Positions 16,357-25,944 of a DNA stretch of 64,000 bases are shown here, in pieces. This DNA comes from Leisingera sp. ANG-M1 (GTDB taxonomy: Bacteria > Pseudomonadota > Alphaproteobacteria > Rhodobacterales > Rhodobacteraceae), in contig NZ_JWLC01000025.1 of assembly GCF_000813745.1 (NCBI RefSeq), positions 62,001 to 126,000 on the forward strand. The letters are read 5' to 3'. The notes under the pieces were generated by a model. The model was not told where the DNA came from and ran no database searches. It was given only the letters and a program-made list of their open reading frames with translations. Made by a program: the position numbers and the translations under genes. The first letter of the stretch is position 1. Each line of letters opens with the position of its first letter.

Positions 16357-18018
16357 TCACATGGTTTCACCTGCTGCCAGCTTTAATTCAGAGGCTTCGG
16401 CCCGGCTGAGCATTTCTCCCTGCTTGCGTTTCTGCAGAGCAATGCGGGCCAGCTCATATTGCGGGTCCTGCCAGAAGATCAGGCAGCCGTTGCAGCCCTT
16501 GCCGCAGCAGCCCTCAGTGCCGATGCGGTTGGTCTTGAAGCGTTTTTCGTTACTGTCCTGCGCGATGCTGTCTGCCAGCGCGTCACGGCGGCGGGCGTAG
16601 GCCTTTGGGTTGCCTTTGCCTGATACTTCAATGGTTTGCGTCAGCTTGTCAAAGCGGATGCGATTCCATTGTTCCTCGGTCAGGGCGCGTTCCTTGCGCA
16701 GGACGGTATAGGCCGGGAAACGGGCCTTGAGGACCTCGATGTCCTCGTGATCGAACAGGGAGAATGGCAGGCGGATCACGGTCTGAGTGCTGCCGTGCAC
16801 CACCTCCGTGCGGGTGCCGTCTTTGGCAGCCTCAAAGTCATAGACCCGCAGCAGCACGGTTTCGCGGGCGATGGGTGAGACAAACTCCAGCACTTCGCCC
16901 GCCGTCAGCTTGGCCTTCACCAGAACGTGGAAGGCATCCTCGGCCACTTCGGTCACCACGGCGGCATATTCCCATTGCGCCAGTGATGCCGTGTGTTCGT
17001 AGTCATGCGCCAGGTTGTTCAGCCGCCCGTCGTGGAAGGCCAGCGTGTAGCCGCGGTTTCCGACGGCCTCCAGCTCCCGCATGTAGGGCTTGGGGTCCCA
17101 GCGCTCGGGATCGGCATAGTAGTCGTCAATCGCCATGCGGTAAGCACGGGCAACGATGGCGGCGTAATACTCCGACTTGCCGCGGCCCTCGACCTTGAGG
17201 CTGTCGACGCCGATTTTCAGGTAGTCGTCCAGTTTCGGCATGATGCAGAGGTCGCGGGAATTGAGGATGTAGGAGCCGCGGCCGTCCTCTTCGATAGGCA
17301 TCAGCTCGCCGGGGCGGCAGCCTTCCTCCAGCAGGAATTCGAACATGCCGGCGTTGCTCTCGTTGATGTCGAGCTCCTGCACGGTGCCGTCCTTCAGCCG
17401 CATCCGGACGCCGTAGTTCCAGCGGCAGGAGTTGGCGCAGTTGCCCTGGTTGGCACCGCGCTCAGCCATGAAATTAGACAGCAGGCAGCGCCCCGAATAG
17501 GTCATGCACATGGCGCCATGCACAAAGGCTTCGAGCTTGATATCCGGACATTTTCCGCGGATCTCCACCAGTTCCGGATAGGAGACTTCGCGCGCCAGAA
17601 CCACCAGATCGGCGCCCTGGTCCTGCCAGAATTTCACCGACAGCCAGGAGCAGATATTGGCCTGGGTGGAAACATGCAGCGGGATCTCGGGCGCGCGCTC
17701 CTTCACATATTGGAAGACGCCCGGGTCGGCGATGATCAGCCCGTCCGGCTGCACCTTGCGGACGGTCTCGATGTACTCGTCCAACTTGGGGATGTCCTTG
17801 TTGTGGGAGAACAGATTCAGCGTCAGATAGGCGCGCCGCCCGTGCCGGTGGCAGAACTTCACCCCTTCGATCACCTCTTCCAGCGAGAACTCGGACTTGG
17901 TGCGCAGGGACATGTCGGGGGTGCCGAGGTAGACGGCATCAGCCCCGTATAGAACGGCCATCTTCAGTTTGCGCAGATTGCCCGCGGGCATCAGCAGTTC
18001 AGAGCGCTTGGTGGTCAT
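16357..18018 (-). CDS. Peptidase U32 family protein (TrhP/YegQ-like)
   Basis: 553 residues. The family signature is clear: EAFVHGAMCMTYSGRCLLSN, then GANQGNCANSCRW. The N-terminus (LLMPAGNLRKLKMAVLYGADAVYLG) is the TIM-barrel start of U32 proteins. The C-terminal tail carries a Cys cluster (GCCGKGCNGCLIFW) that may bind metal. Characterised relatives (TrhP/YegQ) hydroxylate tRNA uridine-34; protease activity is doubtful for this branch. The protein is about 100 residues longer than E. coli YegQ. Transcribed alone or after the GlxA-type gene, with a 12-bp hairpin between them. Confidence 0.85.
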   Translation of the reverse strand: MTTKRSELLMPAGNLRKLKMAVLYGADAVYLGTPDMSLRTKSEFSLEEVIEGVKFCHRHGRRAYLTLNLFSHNKDIPKLDEYIETVRKVQPDGLIIADPGVFQYVKERAPEIPLHVSTQANICSWLSVKFWQDQGADLVVLAREVSYPELVEIRGKCPDIKLEAFVHGAMCMTYSGRCLLSNFMAERGANQGNCANSCRWNYGVRMRLKDGTVQELDINESNAGMFEFLLEEGCRPGELMPIEEDGRGSYILNSRDLCIMPKLDDYLKIGVDSLKVEGRGKSEYYAAIVARAYRMAIDDYYADPERWDPKPYMRELEAVGNRGYTLAFHDGRLNNLAHDYEHTASLAQWEYAAVVTEVAEDAFHVLVKAKLTAGEVLEFVSPIARETVLLRVYDFEAAKDGTRTEVVHGSTQTVIRLPFSLFDHEDIEVLKARFPAYTVLRKERALTEEQWNRIRFDKLTQTIEVSGKGNPKAYARRRDALADSIAQDSNEKRFKTNRIGTEGCCGKGCNGCLIFWQDPQYELARIALQKRKQGEMLSRAEASELKLAAGETM

Positions 18019-18029
18019 CAGTCAGGCCT

Positions 18030-18064
18030 GGCGTAAAGGAGTGTTTGAGGTGCTCCTTTACGCC
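18030..18064. repeat. Perfect 12-bp inverted repeat
   Basis: GGCGTAAAGGAG (18030-18041), an 11-base loop, and CTCCTTTACGCC (18053-18064). It lies 12 bases upstream of the U32 gene start and downstream of the GlxA-type gene, both on the minus strand. It could be a terminator without U-tract, a 5' UTR structure or an operator. Confidence 0.55.
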
Positions 18065-18106
18065 GGCTGAACCGGATGCGATTTGCGCTGGATCAAACCG
18101 GCGCCG

Positions 18107-19114
18107 TCAGCTCCAGCCCTTGCGGAAGAAATGCGGGGAAGCGCCGAACTTTCGCTTGAACTGGCGCGAGAAATGCGTGGCTGAGTTAAAGCCGGAGGCC
18201 AGCGCGATTTCGGTGACGCTCATCGAGGTTTCGTTCATCAGTGCAAAGGCATGGCTGAGGCGCATGTCGAAATAGACATGCATCGGGCTTTGGTTCAGGT
18301 AGCGCGAGAACAGCCGCTCCAGCTGGCGGCGGGAAATGTCCAGCTTATCGCAGAGCTCACCGATCGACAGTGGCTCCTCGATCGACTCCTGCATCAGCTG
18401 CAGCGCGTTCAGCAGGCGCTGGTTGCGGCTGCCGATGGCCACCGCATAGTTCGATTTCTGCGGCGCCGCCTGACCGCCTGAGCGCACGTGCAGGCACATG
18501 TCGGCGACGATGATTGCCAGCTGCTTGCCGTGGCGCTCCTCGATCAGGTGCAGCATCATGTCGGTCGCGGCATTACCGCCGCCGCAGGTCATCAGGGGGC
18601 CGGAGATTTCGAAAATGTTGGGCGATGGCGTCAGGCTGGGGTAGCTCTCCAGGAAACCGGGCTGGTTCTCCCAGTGCAGGGTGAACTTGTGGTTCTTGAT
18701 CAGACCGGCCTGGGCCAGCGCAAAGGCCCCGGTACAGACGCCGCCGATGGACCGGCCAAAGCGGCTTTCCCGGCGCAGCCAGTTCAGGGTGACTTCACTG
18801 GCCGCGTTATGCGGCTCGACGCCGGCGCAAACAAAGCCCAGCGAATCTGAGGGCAGCGGCTGCAGCGGCTGATCCGGTGTGATCACCATGCCGTTGGAGC
18901 AATGCACTGGCGCGCCGTCCTCGGTCATGATGAACCAGCGGTACAGGCGGGTGCCGGTTACCTGGTTGGCAATGCGCAGCGGCTCGATGGCGGCGGCCAC
19001 CGGCAGCATGGTCGCTTTGGGCAAAAGCAGGAAATAAAAATCCTGCGGCTCGCCTTCGAACGGAACGGCGAGATTGGCAGCGGCGCCTTTCTGAACGAAA
19101 CTGTCATCGGTCAT
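18107..19114 (-). CDS. GlxA-family transcriptional regulator (DJ-1/PfpI + AraC)
   Basis: 335 residues. The N-terminal half is a DJ-1/PfpI-like domain with the nucleophile-elbow cysteine in IGGVCTGAFALAQAG. The C-terminal half has two AraC helix-turn-helix motifs (LDISRRQLERLFSRYL and EIALASGFNSATHFSRQFKR). Close relatives (GbdR, CdhR, ArgR-type) regulate catabolism of glycine betaine, carnitine or arginine. No such catabolic gene is adjacent, so the target is unknown. Divergent from clpP across about 230 bases. Confidence 0.9.
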   Translation of the reverse strand: MTDDSFVQKGAAANLAVPFEGEPQDFYFLLLPKATMLPVAAAIEPLRIANQVTGTRLYRWFIMTEDGAPVHCSNGMVITPDQPLQPLPSDSLGFVCAGVEPHNAASEVTLNWLRRESRFGRSIGGVCTGAFALAQAGLIKNHKFTLHWENQPGFLESYPSLTPSPNIFEISGPLMTCGGGNAATDMMLHLIEERHGKQLAIIVADMCLHVRSGGQAAPQKSNYAVAIGSRNQRLLNALQLMQESIEEPLSIGELCDKLDISRRQLERLFSRYLNQSPMHVYFDMRLSHAFALMNETSMSVTEIALASGFNSATHFSRQFKRKFGASPHFFRKGWS

Positions 19115-19343
19115 GGCGGGACCCCGGCACGGAATTCAGACTTGATTGAGGTTCCTAAGGCGCCGATGCGTCCCGCAGCCCGAGAATAGCGACAGCGTTC
19201 CAGCGGATTGCGACACCGGACGCAGGTTTGCGGCAGCGTGAAATTGCCCGCCGCCCCTTGCAGGTCAAAAGTGGCGATACTAAGACTCGGGTAATACTCT
19301 GTCGGGTATGGTGCCGGACATAAATCAACGCAGGCAGGTCGAA

Positions 19344-19976
19344 ATGATTGATCCCAGAGAAACATACATGAACACCCTGGTCCCGATGGTGGTTGAGCAG
19401 ACCAGCCGGGGCGAACGGGCCTATGACATTTTTTCCCGCCTGCTGAAGGAGCGGATCATTTTTGTGAATGGTCCGGTTCACGACGGGATGAGCTCGCTGA
19501 TCGTGGCGCAGCTGCTGCACCTTGAGGCGGAAAATCCGTCCAAGGAAATCTCGATGTACATCAACAGCCCTGGCGGCGTGGTGACTTCGGGCCTGTCGAT
19601 CTATGACACCATGCAGTACATCAAGCCCAAGGTCTCGACCCTGGTGATCGGCCAGGCGGCCTCGATGGGCTCGCTGCTGCTGACGGCCGGTGAGAAGGGC
19701 ATGCGCTTCTCGCTGCCGAACTCCCGCGTGATGGTGCACCAGCCCTCGGGCGGTTTCCAGGGCCAGGCGACCGACATCATGATCCACGCCGAGGAAACCC
19801 TGAAGCTGAAGAAGCGCCTGAACGAGATCTACGTCAAGCACACCGGCCAGGAATACGACACCATCGTCGATGCGCTGGAGCGGGACAACTTCATGTCGCC
19901 CGAGGACGCCAAGGAATTCGGCCTGATCGACGAGATCGTCGAGAACCGTGCCAAGGGCGATGACCAGGAAGCGTAA
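19344..19976 (+). CDS. clpP: ClpP, ATP-dependent Clp protease proteolytic subunit
   Basis: 210 residues from ATG at 19344 (IDPRETYMN...), which aligns with alphaproteobacterial ClpP starts; AGGCAGG precedes it. The catalytic triad is visible: Ser107 in GQAASMGS, His132 in VMVHQPSGG and Asp181 in [11 protein letters not shown]. It forms the barrel-shaped serine protease fed by ClpX or ClpA. The classical clpP-clpX order is kept, with clpX 163 bases downstream. A possible promoter TTGCAG-N17-TAAGAC lies near 19258, but I would not insist on it. Confidence 0.97.
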   Translation: MIDPRETYMNTLVPMVVEQTSRGERAYDIFSRLLKERIIFVNGPVHDGMSSLIVAQLLHLEAENPSKEISMYINSPGGVVTSGLSIYDTMQYIKPKVSTLVIGQAASMGSLLLTAGEKGMRFSLPNSRVMVHQPSGGFQGQATDIMIHAEETLKLKKRLNEIYVKHTGQEYDTIVDALERDNFMSPEDAKEFGLIDEIVENRAKGDDQEA

Positions 19977-20139
19977 GCTTTCTTTTGTGAACACCCGTGT
20001 GCCCCTGCGGAATAATTGGGGCACACTTTCACATTGTGGCGGCCTAAGCAGTGGCTTAAGCTGGCCGAAAGATGGATTGCTCCAAAGCGCGGGCGCAGAA
20101 GCACAGGCGCAGAAGACTGGGCGGACTGAAAGGTAGACC

Positions 20140-21408
20140 ATGGCGACGAATTCAGGCGGCGACAGCAAAAACACTCTCTATTGCAGCTTCTGCGGCAAGA
20201 GCCAGCATGAAGTACGCAAGCTGATCGCAGGCCCCACCGTGTTCATCTGCGATGAATGCGTAGAGCTTTGCATGGACATCATCCGCGAAGAAACCAAGGC
20301 CTCGGGGCTGAAGGCCACCGACGGTGTGCCGACGCCCAAGGACATCTGCCAGGTGCTGGATGACTATGTGATCGGCCAGGCCACTGCCAAGCGGGTGCTG
20401 TCGGTTGCGGTGCACAACCACTACAAGCGTCTGAACCACGCCCAGAAAGCGGGCTCGGACATCGAACTGGCGAAATCCAATATCCTGCTGATCGGCCCGA
20501 CCGGCTGCGGCAAGACGCTCTTGGCGCAGACGCTGGCGCGGATCCTGGACGTGCCGTTCACCATGGCGGATGCGACCACACTGACCGAGGCCGGTTACGT
20601 GGGCGAGGATGTCGAGAACATCATTCTGAAGCTGCTGCAGGCGTCTGAGTACAACGTCGAGCGGGCGCAGCGCGGCATCGTCTACATCGACGAGGTCGAC
20701 AAGATCACCCGCAAGTCTGAAAACCCCTCGATCACCCGTGACGTCTCGGGCGAGGGTGTGCAGCAGGCGCTGCTGAAGCTGATGGAAGGCACGGTGGCCT
20801 CCGTTCCGCCGCAGGGCGGCCGCAAGCATCCGCAGCAGGAATTTCTGCAGGTGGACACCACCAACATCCTGTTCATCTGCGGCGGCGCATTCGCAGGCCT
20901 CGACCGGATAATCGCGCAGCGCGGCAAGGGCTCTGCGATGGGCTTTGGCGCCGATGTGCGCGACAATGACGAGCGCGGCGTCGGTGAGATCTTCCAGGAC
21001 CTTGAGCCGGAAGATCTGCTGAAATTCGGCCTGATCCCGGAATTTGTCGGCCGCCTGCCGGTTCTGGCAACGCTGGAAGACCTGGACGAAGACGCGCTGG
21101 TGATCATCCTGACCCAGCCCAAAAACGCCCTGGTCAAGCAGTACCAGCGCCTGTTCGAACTGGAAGACACCGAGCTGGACTTCACCGACGAGGCCCTGAA
21201 GGCAATTGCCCGCAAGGCGATCGAACGCAAGACCGGCGCGCGGGGCCTGCGCTCGATCATGGAGGATATCCTCTTGGATACCATGTTCGACCTGCCGGGC
21301 ATGGACAGCGTGACCAAGGTGGTTGTGAACGAAGAGGCGGTGACCTCGGACGCGCAGCCGCTGATGATCCACGCGGATGCCGAGAAGGAGCCGGCTTCGG
21401 CGGGCTGA
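20140..21408 (+). CDS. clpX: ClpX, ATP-dependent unfoldase of ClpXP
   Basis: 422 residues. The N-terminal zinc finger is [10 protein letters not shown]... with the second Cys pair in [10 protein letters not shown]. The AAA+ core has Walker A GPTGCGKT, Walker [11 protein letters not shown] and the sensor-2 region [13 protein letters not shown]. It unfolds tagged or SsrA-marked substrates and threads them into ClpP; in alphaproteobacteria ClpXP also drives cell-cycle proteolysis. A terminator-like hairpin follows. Confidence 0.98.
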   Translation: MATNSGGDSKNTLYCSFCGKSQHEVRKLIAGPTVFICDECVELCMDIIREETKASGLKATDGVPTPKDICQVLDDYVIGQATAKRVLSVAVHNHYKRLNHAQKAGSDIELAKSNILLIGPTGCGKTLLAQTLARILDVPFTMADATTLTEAGYVGEDVENIILKLLQASEYNVERAQRGIVYIDEVDKITRKSENPSITRDVSGEGVQQALLKLMEGTVASVPPQGGRKHPQQEFLQVDTTNILFICGGAFAGLDRIIAQRGKGSAMGFGADVRDNDERGVGEIFQDLEPEDLLKFGLIPEFVGRLPVLATLEDLDEDALVIILTQPKNALVKQYQRLFELEDTELDFTDEALKAIARKAIERKTGARGLRSIMEDILLDTMFDLPGMDSVTKVVVNEEAVTSDAQPLMIHADAEKEPASAG

Positions 21409-21430
21409 CAGGCAGAACGTTTTATCAAAG

Positions 21431-21456
21431 CGGCGCGGTCATTTCCGCGCCGTTTT
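21431..21456 (+). terminator. Terminator after clpX
   Basis: CGGCGCGG-TCATTT-CCGCGCCG, 8-bp stem, directly followed by TTTT. It lies between clpX and the RidA-family gene. Confidence 0.75.
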
Positions 21457-21474
21457 CATGTTGAGGAGAGAGAC

Positions 21475-21837
21475 ATGATCAAGCGGATTTCTTCCGGTGG
21501 AGAATTCGAGGCCAAGATTGGTTATTGCCGGGCTGTTGTGGCCGGCGGGTTTGTGCATGTGGCGGGCACCGTGGGGCAGGGCGACGATGTTGTGGCCCAG
21601 TGCAAGTCGGCGCTGGAAACCATTGGCGCCGCGCTGGAGAAAGCGGGTGCCGGTTTTGCCGATGTGGTGCGGGTCAACTACTACCTGCCGGATGCGGCCG
21701 AGTTCGAACCCTGCTGGCCGGTTCTGGCAGAGGCCTTTGGCGCCAACCCGCCGGCGGCGACAATGATCGAGTGCAATCTGATCGATCCCAAGTTCCGCAT
21801 TGAGATCGAAGTGACCGCGCTGGCGCCGCAAGGGTGA
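21475..21837 (+). CDS. RidA-family protein (YjgF/YER057c/UK114)
   Basis: 120 residues from ATG at 21475, with GAGGAGAGAGAC upstream. The fold is clear (VHVAGTVGQGDD, ADVVRVNYYLPD, FRIEIEVTALAP). Archetypal RidA enzymes deaminate reactive enamines using an arginine in an R-S-C-V-E-V segment. Here that segment reads ATMIECNLIDPKF, with no arginine, so it belongs to a Rid subgroup without demonstrated deaminase activity. Function is unknown. Confidence 0.85.
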   Translation: MIKRISSGGEFEAKIGYCRAVVAGGFVHVAGTVGQGDDVVAQCKSALETIGAALEKAGAGFADVVRVNYYLPDAAEFEPCWPVLAEAFGANPPAATMIECNLIDPKFRIEIEVTALAPQG

Positions 21838-22224
21838 CACCGGCACTTACACTGGCCCGGTGGACAAGCCGGGCCAAGCTAACGTAGCAGAAGCTGCCCG
21901 CTGCGCTCGTCGCCAGGATTGCCGCAGCGATGGGTTTTTGGGGCGGTGCCAGGAAGGTCTGGGCTGCCGTCAAAGATAAACTGGTAAGGCCTTCGGGCTG
22001 CAGCAGGAAACGGTTGCACGGGTTTTGGCCGCCCTGGCGGGCTCCAGGACTTAGGTCCTGCATCGCGAAGGCCCTCTGACTTACGACTATCCCCATTCAC
22101 TGCCAGAGCCGGTTGCGGAGAGATTCGCCACGGACGGCCAAGACGGCTTTGCGCGTGGACGGCCTGCAGCGGGTTGCAGTGCGGGCGGGCAATACGGCGG
22201 ACTTCTGCCTTGCGGCCAAATCAG
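21838..22224. other. Gap of about 390 bases without a recognised gene
   Basis: Lies between the converging RidA and 98-residue genes. It holds one hairpin (TGGCCCGG-TGGACAAG-CCGGGCCA, 21853-21876), probably ending RidA transcription. Short open frames of 60-140 codons here have protein-unlike composition and no convincing start, so I call none. Confidence 0.5.
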
Positions 22225-22521
22225 TTAAAAGAAAAAGCCCTGTTTCGGCGTGGTTTCCTTGCGGCGGCGGTCCATCAACTGCTGCAATTCGCTTTTTGGG
22301 GGTTCCTCATCGCGAATGCCCAGCATGACTTTGGCTGCGCGCACTGTCTTGGCGGCTGCCGAGGTGAAGAACCCTTCTTCCTCTTCTTGCTGCAGTTTGA
22401 TGGTCTTGGCGCCCTGATGCTGGGCGGTGCCGCTCTTAATCAGCAACTGGGTGGCGTCGGTCAGGTCCACGATAACAACGGTCATCGCCAGTGACGCGAC
22501 AAGGGAGAGAATGAGTCTCAT
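22225..22521 (-). CDS. Small exported or membrane-anchored hypothetical protein
   Basis: 98 residues. It has a hydrophobic N-terminus (MRLILSLVASLAMTVVIVDL) followed by a charged, Glu-rich and Lys-rich region (LQQEEEEGFF, MDRRRKETTPKQG). I do not recognise a family. The codon pattern and signal-like start favour a real gene, but the ribosome site is weak. Divergent from the NDUFA12 gene. Confidence 0.55.
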   Translation of the reverse strand: MRLILSLVASLAMTVVIVDLTDATQLLIKSGTAQHQGAKTIKLQQEEEEGFFTSAAAKTVRAAKVMLGIRDEEPPKSELQQLMDRRRKETTPKQGFFF

Positions 22522-22691
22522 AATTTTTCCGATACAAGAAATTAACTAATCGCGAGGAAGATGCGCGGGTATTGTGGCCTGAATGTGCAACAACCGGAGA
22601 AGTTTTGCGTCATCGCGCGGCCGGGGCGCAAGCCACTGGACCCCGGCGGGAAATTGGGCCATATCAGAGCTGGAAAAATCCGGAGGCACCC

Positions 22692-23078
22692 ATGGGAATC
22701 CTGAACTCTCTTCTGCGCGCTGTGACCTGGTGGAACGGCTCCACCCTGAACACGGCGCTTTATACCCGCCGTAAAGGCGTCAAGGTGGGTGAGGATGACC
22801 AGGGCAACGTGTTCTACCGCAATGCGGATGACAGCAAGCGCTGGGTGATGTTCAACGGCGAGGCCGAGGCTTCGCGGGTGAGCCCTGACTGGCACGGCTG
22901 GCTGCACCGCACTTTTGACGAAGTGCCGAGCGAAAAGCCCTTGAAGCACAAGGCCTGGGAAAAGCCGCATCAGGAAAACCTGACCGGCACCATGATGGCC
23001 TATGCGCCGGCAGGTTCGATCCGGGCAGGCGGTGCGCCCAAGGAACGCAGCGATTACGAAGCCTGGGTGCCCGAATAA
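22692..23078 (+). CDS. NDUFA12 (B17.2)-family complex I accessory subunit
   Basis: 128 residues from ATG at 22692, behind CGGAGG. It has family landmarks: [19 protein letters not shown], the GNVFYRN segment, [16 protein letters not shown], and [13 protein letters not shown]. This supernumerary subunit of NADH:ubiquinone oxidoreductase is shared by mitochondria and alphaproteobacteria and sits on the peripheral arm. It is not near the nuo genes, as usual in this group. Followed 24 bases later by the MlaD-type gene, as in many Rhodobacterales. Confidence 0.92.
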   Translation: MGILNSLLRAVTWWNGSTLNTALYTRRKGVKVGEDDQGNVFYRNADDSKRWVMFNGEAEASRVSPDWHGWLHRTFDEVPSEKPLKHKAWEKPHQENLTGTMMAYAPAGSIRAGGAPKERSDYEAWVPE

Positions 23079-23102
23079 AACATCTGCCAGAAGGCTGGTT
23101 AC

Positions 23103-23555
23103 ATGTCCCACAATCCTACTGAAGTTTTTGCCGGCGGTGTTGTGCTGGCTGCAGCCATTGGCTTTGCCGTATATGCCGGCCAGGCGGCCGGCTTGTCGCG
23201 CGCAGGCGCAACCTATGATCTGAGTGCCTCGTTCCGCTCGCTGGAAGGGGTCAGCGTGGGCACCGATGTGCGGCTGGCCGGGGTCAAGATCGGCACTGTG
23301 ACCGGTGTCGACCTGAACCCCGAGACTTTCCGCGCAGACACTAGGTTTGCGGTGCAGGACGGTATCGAGATCCCTGACGACAGCGCAGTTGTCATCTCTT
23401 CCGAAGGCCTGCTGGGCGGTAATTTCGTCGAGATCATGCCGGGCGGCTCGCCCTTTGCCTTTGAGGCGGGCGATGAGATCGAGGACACCCAGGGCGCTGT
23501 CAGCCTGATTTCGCTGCTAGTGAAATTTGTGGCCGGAAGCGGGGACGAGTCTTGA
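23103..23555 (+). CDS. mlaD: MlaD-family outer-membrane lipid asymmetry protein
   Basis: 150 residues. One N-terminal membrane anchor (AGGVVLAAAIGFAVYAG) is followed by the MCE/MlaD domain: YDLSASFRSLEGVSVGTDVRLAGVKIG, split here by function into the YDL start and the G-T-D-V-R-L-A-G-V-K-I-G core, then SEGLLGGNFVEIMPGG. MlaD proteins form hexameric rings on the periplasmic side of the inner membrane, moving phospholipids with MlaFE. mlaE and mlaF are not in the window. Its stop overlaps the TTG start of the next gene by four bases. Confidence 0.88.
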   Translation: MSHNPTEVFAGGVVLAAAIGFAVYAGQAAGLSRAGATYDLSASFRSLEGVSVGTDVRLAGVKIGTVTGVDLNPETFRADTRFAVQDGIEIPDDSAVVISSEGLLGGNFVEIMPGGSPFAFEAGDEIEDTQGAVSLISLLVKFVAGSGDES

Positions 23556-23914
23556 GGCGTCTTGCCGCTGCATTCGCGGCTGCTTTGCTGGCTGTGCCTG
23601 CCTGGGGGCAGGAACAGGCGGCGCAGGGCAATGCTGCGGTTCTGCGGGCACTGGACAAAGTCAACGGCCACACGATGGACGCTGAGGTGGCCATTGGCGC
23701 CAGCGCCGAGATGTTCGGCCTGCTGGTCACCGTGGCCGACTGCCGCTATCCGGCGGAGAACCCGACCGGGGATGCGTTTGCGTTCCTGTCGGTCCGTGAT
23801 CCCAACGATGGCGCAACCCATTTCCAGGGCTGGATGATTGCCTCCAGCCCGGCATTGAATGCGCTGGACCACAGCCGTTACGATGTCTGGGTCATGCGCT
23901 GCAGCAGCAGCTGA
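23552..23914 (+). CDS. DUF2155-domain periplasmic protein
   Basis: 120 residues starting with TTG at 23552, overlapping the mlaD stop. A signal peptide (AAAFAAALLAVPAWG) precedes the DUF2155 domain with LRALDKVNGHT, DCRYPAENPTGDAFAFL, FQGWMIASSPALNALDH and YDVWVMRC. Function is unknown. It is consistently linked to NDUFA12/MlaD/aat in alphaproteobacteria and is sometimes suggested to relate to the envelope. Its 3' end overlaps the convergent aat gene by 37 bases. Confidence 0.85.
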   Translation: MRRLAAAFAAALLAVPAWGQEQAAQGNAAVLRALDKVNGHTMDAEVAIGASAEMFGLLVTVADCRYPAENPTGDAFAFLSVRDPNDGATHFQGWMIASSPALNALDHSRYDVWVMRCSSS

Positions 23915-24510
23915 GGCGTTGGCACTGCAGGCCTGGCAAAATCCGCATCTTTAGACAGAGCTTCGCGCAGCATGGCGCGGTAGCGGGCCCGGGTGATTTC
24001 AATCCCGCCCAATGAGGCCAGGTGGGGCGTGAGAAACTGGGTGTCGCAGAGCACATAGCCCGCCTGCACCAGCCGGTCTGTCAGATAGGCAAGCGCCACT
24101 TTGGACGCGTCGCGCTGGCGGGAGAACATGCTTTCACCGAAGAAGGCGCCGCCAAGCGAGACGCCATAGGTGCCGCCTGCCAATTCGCCGTGTAGCCAGA
24201 CCTCCAGAGAATGGGCGTTGCCCATCAGGTGCAGGTCCAGATAGCGGTTGCGGATTTCGCTGTTGATCCAGGTTTCCGCGCGGTCGGCGCAGCCGTCCAC
24301 CACGCCGGCAAAATCCCGGTTCACGGTGACCTGGAAGCCGCCATTGCGGATGCGTTTGGCCAGCGAACGGGAGATGCGGAAGCCGTCCAATGGCAGAATT
24401 CCCCGCCGCTTGGGGTCGACCCAGAACACTTCGGGATCGTCGCGGTGTTCGGCCATCGGGAAAACACCGGCGGAATAGGCGTGCAGCAAGAGATCCGCAG
24501 TCAAGCTCAT
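23878..24510 (-). CDS. aat: Leucyl/phenylalanyl-tRNA-protein transferase
   Basis: 210 residues with clear Aat motifs: HAYSAGVFPMAE, WVDPKRRGILPLD, AHSLEVWLHGELAGGTYGVS (20), GGAFFGESMFSR and CDTQFLTPHLASLGG. It adds Leu or Phe from aminoacyl-tRNA to proteins with N-terminal Arg or Lys, marking them for ClpS/ClpAP degradation. Convergent with DUF2155, overlapping it at the 3' end. Confidence 0.97.
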   Translation of the reverse strand: MSLTADLLLHAYSAGVFPMAEHRDDPEVFWVDPKRRGILPLDGFRISRSLAKRIRNGGFQVTVNRDFAGVVDGCADRAETWINSEIRNRYLDLHLMGNAHSLEVWLHGELAGGTYGVSLGGAFFGESMFSRQRDASKVALAYLTDRLVQAGYVLCDTQFLTPHLASLGGIEITRARYRAMLREALSKDADFARPAVPTPQLLLQRMTQTS

Positions 24511-24547
24511 GGTAGCGGGCAGTATAAACGGAAAATGAGCGGAAATG

Positions 24548-24579
24548 TAAAACGGGGCGCTGCCAGCGGCGCGCCCCGT
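24548..24579 (-). terminator. Terminator after accBC
   Basis: On the minus strand, ACGGGGCGC and its complement (24552-24560/24571-24579) form a 9-bp stem followed by TTTTAC. It lies just downstream of accC and before aat. Confidence 0.65.
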
Positions 24580-24585
24580 GAGGTT

Positions 24586-25935
24586 TTACCCCGGTGTGTT
24601 TTCTTCCAGCCAGCGCTCCAGCCAGTGGATGCCGTAGTCGCCGGTGTGGATGTCCTGCTCCTGCAACAGCGCATGGAACAGCGGCACGGTGGTATCGATG
24701 CCGTCGATAATCAGCTCGCCCAGGGCGCGGTTCAGACGCGCCAGCGCCTCGGTCCGGTCGCGGCCGTGCACGATCAGCTTGCCGATCAGCGAGTCGTAAT
24801 AGGGCGGGATCGAGTAGCCGTCATAGAGTGCCGAATCCATCCGCACGCCCAGCCCGCCGGGGGCGTGAAATGCGGTGATCTTGCCTGGGCAGGGGGCAAA
24901 GTTCGGCAGTTTCTCGGCGTTGATCCGGACCTCGATGGCGTGGCCGTTGATCTCCAGATCGTCCTGGGTGAAGGACATCGGCAGGCCTTCGGCCACCCGG
25001 ATCTGCTCGCGCACCAGGTCGACGCCAAAGATGGCCTCGGTCACCGGATGCTCCACCTGCAGGCGGGTGTTCATCTCGATGAAATAGAACTCGCCGTCCT
25101 CATAGAGGAACTCGACGGTACCGGCGCCGGCATAACCCATCTTGCCAATGGCATCGGCGCAGATCTTGCCGATGCGGGCGCGTTCTTCCGGAGTGATGCA
25201 GGGGCCGGGGGCTTCCTCAAAGACCTTCTGGTGGCGGCGCTGCAGCGAGCAGTCGCGTTCTGCCAGGTGGATGCCGGTCTCTTTGCCGTCGCCGAAAACC
25301 TGCACCTCGATATGACGCGGCTTTTGGAGGTATTTCTCCATGTAGACTTCGTCATTGCCAAAGGCGGCCTTGGCCTCGGAACGGGCGGTGGAGAATGCAA
25401 TGTCCAGCTCGGCTTCGTTCAGCGCAACCTTCATGCCGCGGCCGCCGCCGCCGGCGGTGGCCTTGATGATCACCGGGTAGCCCATGTCCGCGGCCACCTT
25501 CTTGGCGGTGGTCACGTCCGGAACACCGCCGTCGGAACCCGGAACAACCGGAATGCCAAGGTTCTTGGCCGTTTCCTTGGCGGTGATCTTGTCACCCATG
25601 ATGCGGATATGCTCGGCCGAGGGGCCGATGAAGGTCAGCCCGTGGTCCTCGATGATCTGCACGAAGTTGGCGTTTTCCGACAGGAAGCCATAGCCCGGGT
25701 GGATCGCCTGGGCGCCGGTGATCTCGCAGGCCGAGATGATGGCCGGGATCGACAGGTAGCTTTGGGTGCCCGACGGCGGGCCGATACAAACCGATTCATC
25801 GGCCATGCGCACGTGCATCGCGTCGGCATCAGCAGTGGAATGCACCGCAACCGACTTGATGCCCATTTCCCGGCAGGCGCGGATCACGCGCAGGGCAATT
25901 TCGCCCCGGTTGGCAATCAGGATCTTGTCAAACAT
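24586..25935 (-). CDS. accC: Acetyl-CoA carboxylase biotin carboxylase subunit
   Basis: 449 residues. The ATP-grasp fold has [20 protein letters not shown] at the start, the glycine loop [33 protein letters not shown] and the catalytic region [13 protein letters not shown]. It carboxylates biotin on AccB with ATP and bicarbonate, the first half-reaction of fatty acid synthesis. Nine bases after accB in an accB-accC operon, closed by a hairpin. Confidence 0.98.
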   Translation of the reverse strand: MFDKILIANRGEIALRVIRACREMGIKSVAVHSTADADAMHVRMADESVCIGPPSGTQSYLSIPAIISACEITGAQAIHPGYGFLSENANFVQIIEDHGLTFIGPSAEHIRIMGDKITAKETAKNLGIPVVPGSDGGVPDVTTAKKVAADMGYPVIIKATAGGGGRGMKVALNEAELDIAFSTARSEAKAAFGNDEVYMEKYLQKPRHIEVQVFGDGKETGIHLAERDCSLQRRHQKVFEEAPGPCITPEERARIGKICADAIGKMGYAGAGTVEFLYEDGEFYFIEMNTRLQVEHPVTEAIFGVDLVREQIRVAEGLPMSFTQDDLEINGHAIEVRINAEKLPNFAPCPGKITAFHAPGGLGVRMDSALYDGYSIPPYYDSLIGKLIVHGRDRTEALARLNRALGELIIDGIDTTVPLFHALLQEQDIHTGDYGIHWLERWLEENTPG

Positions 25936-25944
25936 TGCAGATCC

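Noticed and set aside
21879-22100. 73-codon minus-strand frame after RidA
   Set aside because: Pro/Arg/Ser-rich, no ribosome site, no recognisable fold. Treated as non-coding gap.
22692-24510. Possibility that MlaD belongs to a full Mla operon here
   Set aside because: The neighbours are NDUFA12, DUF2155 and aat; mlaE, mlaF and mlaC are absent from the window.
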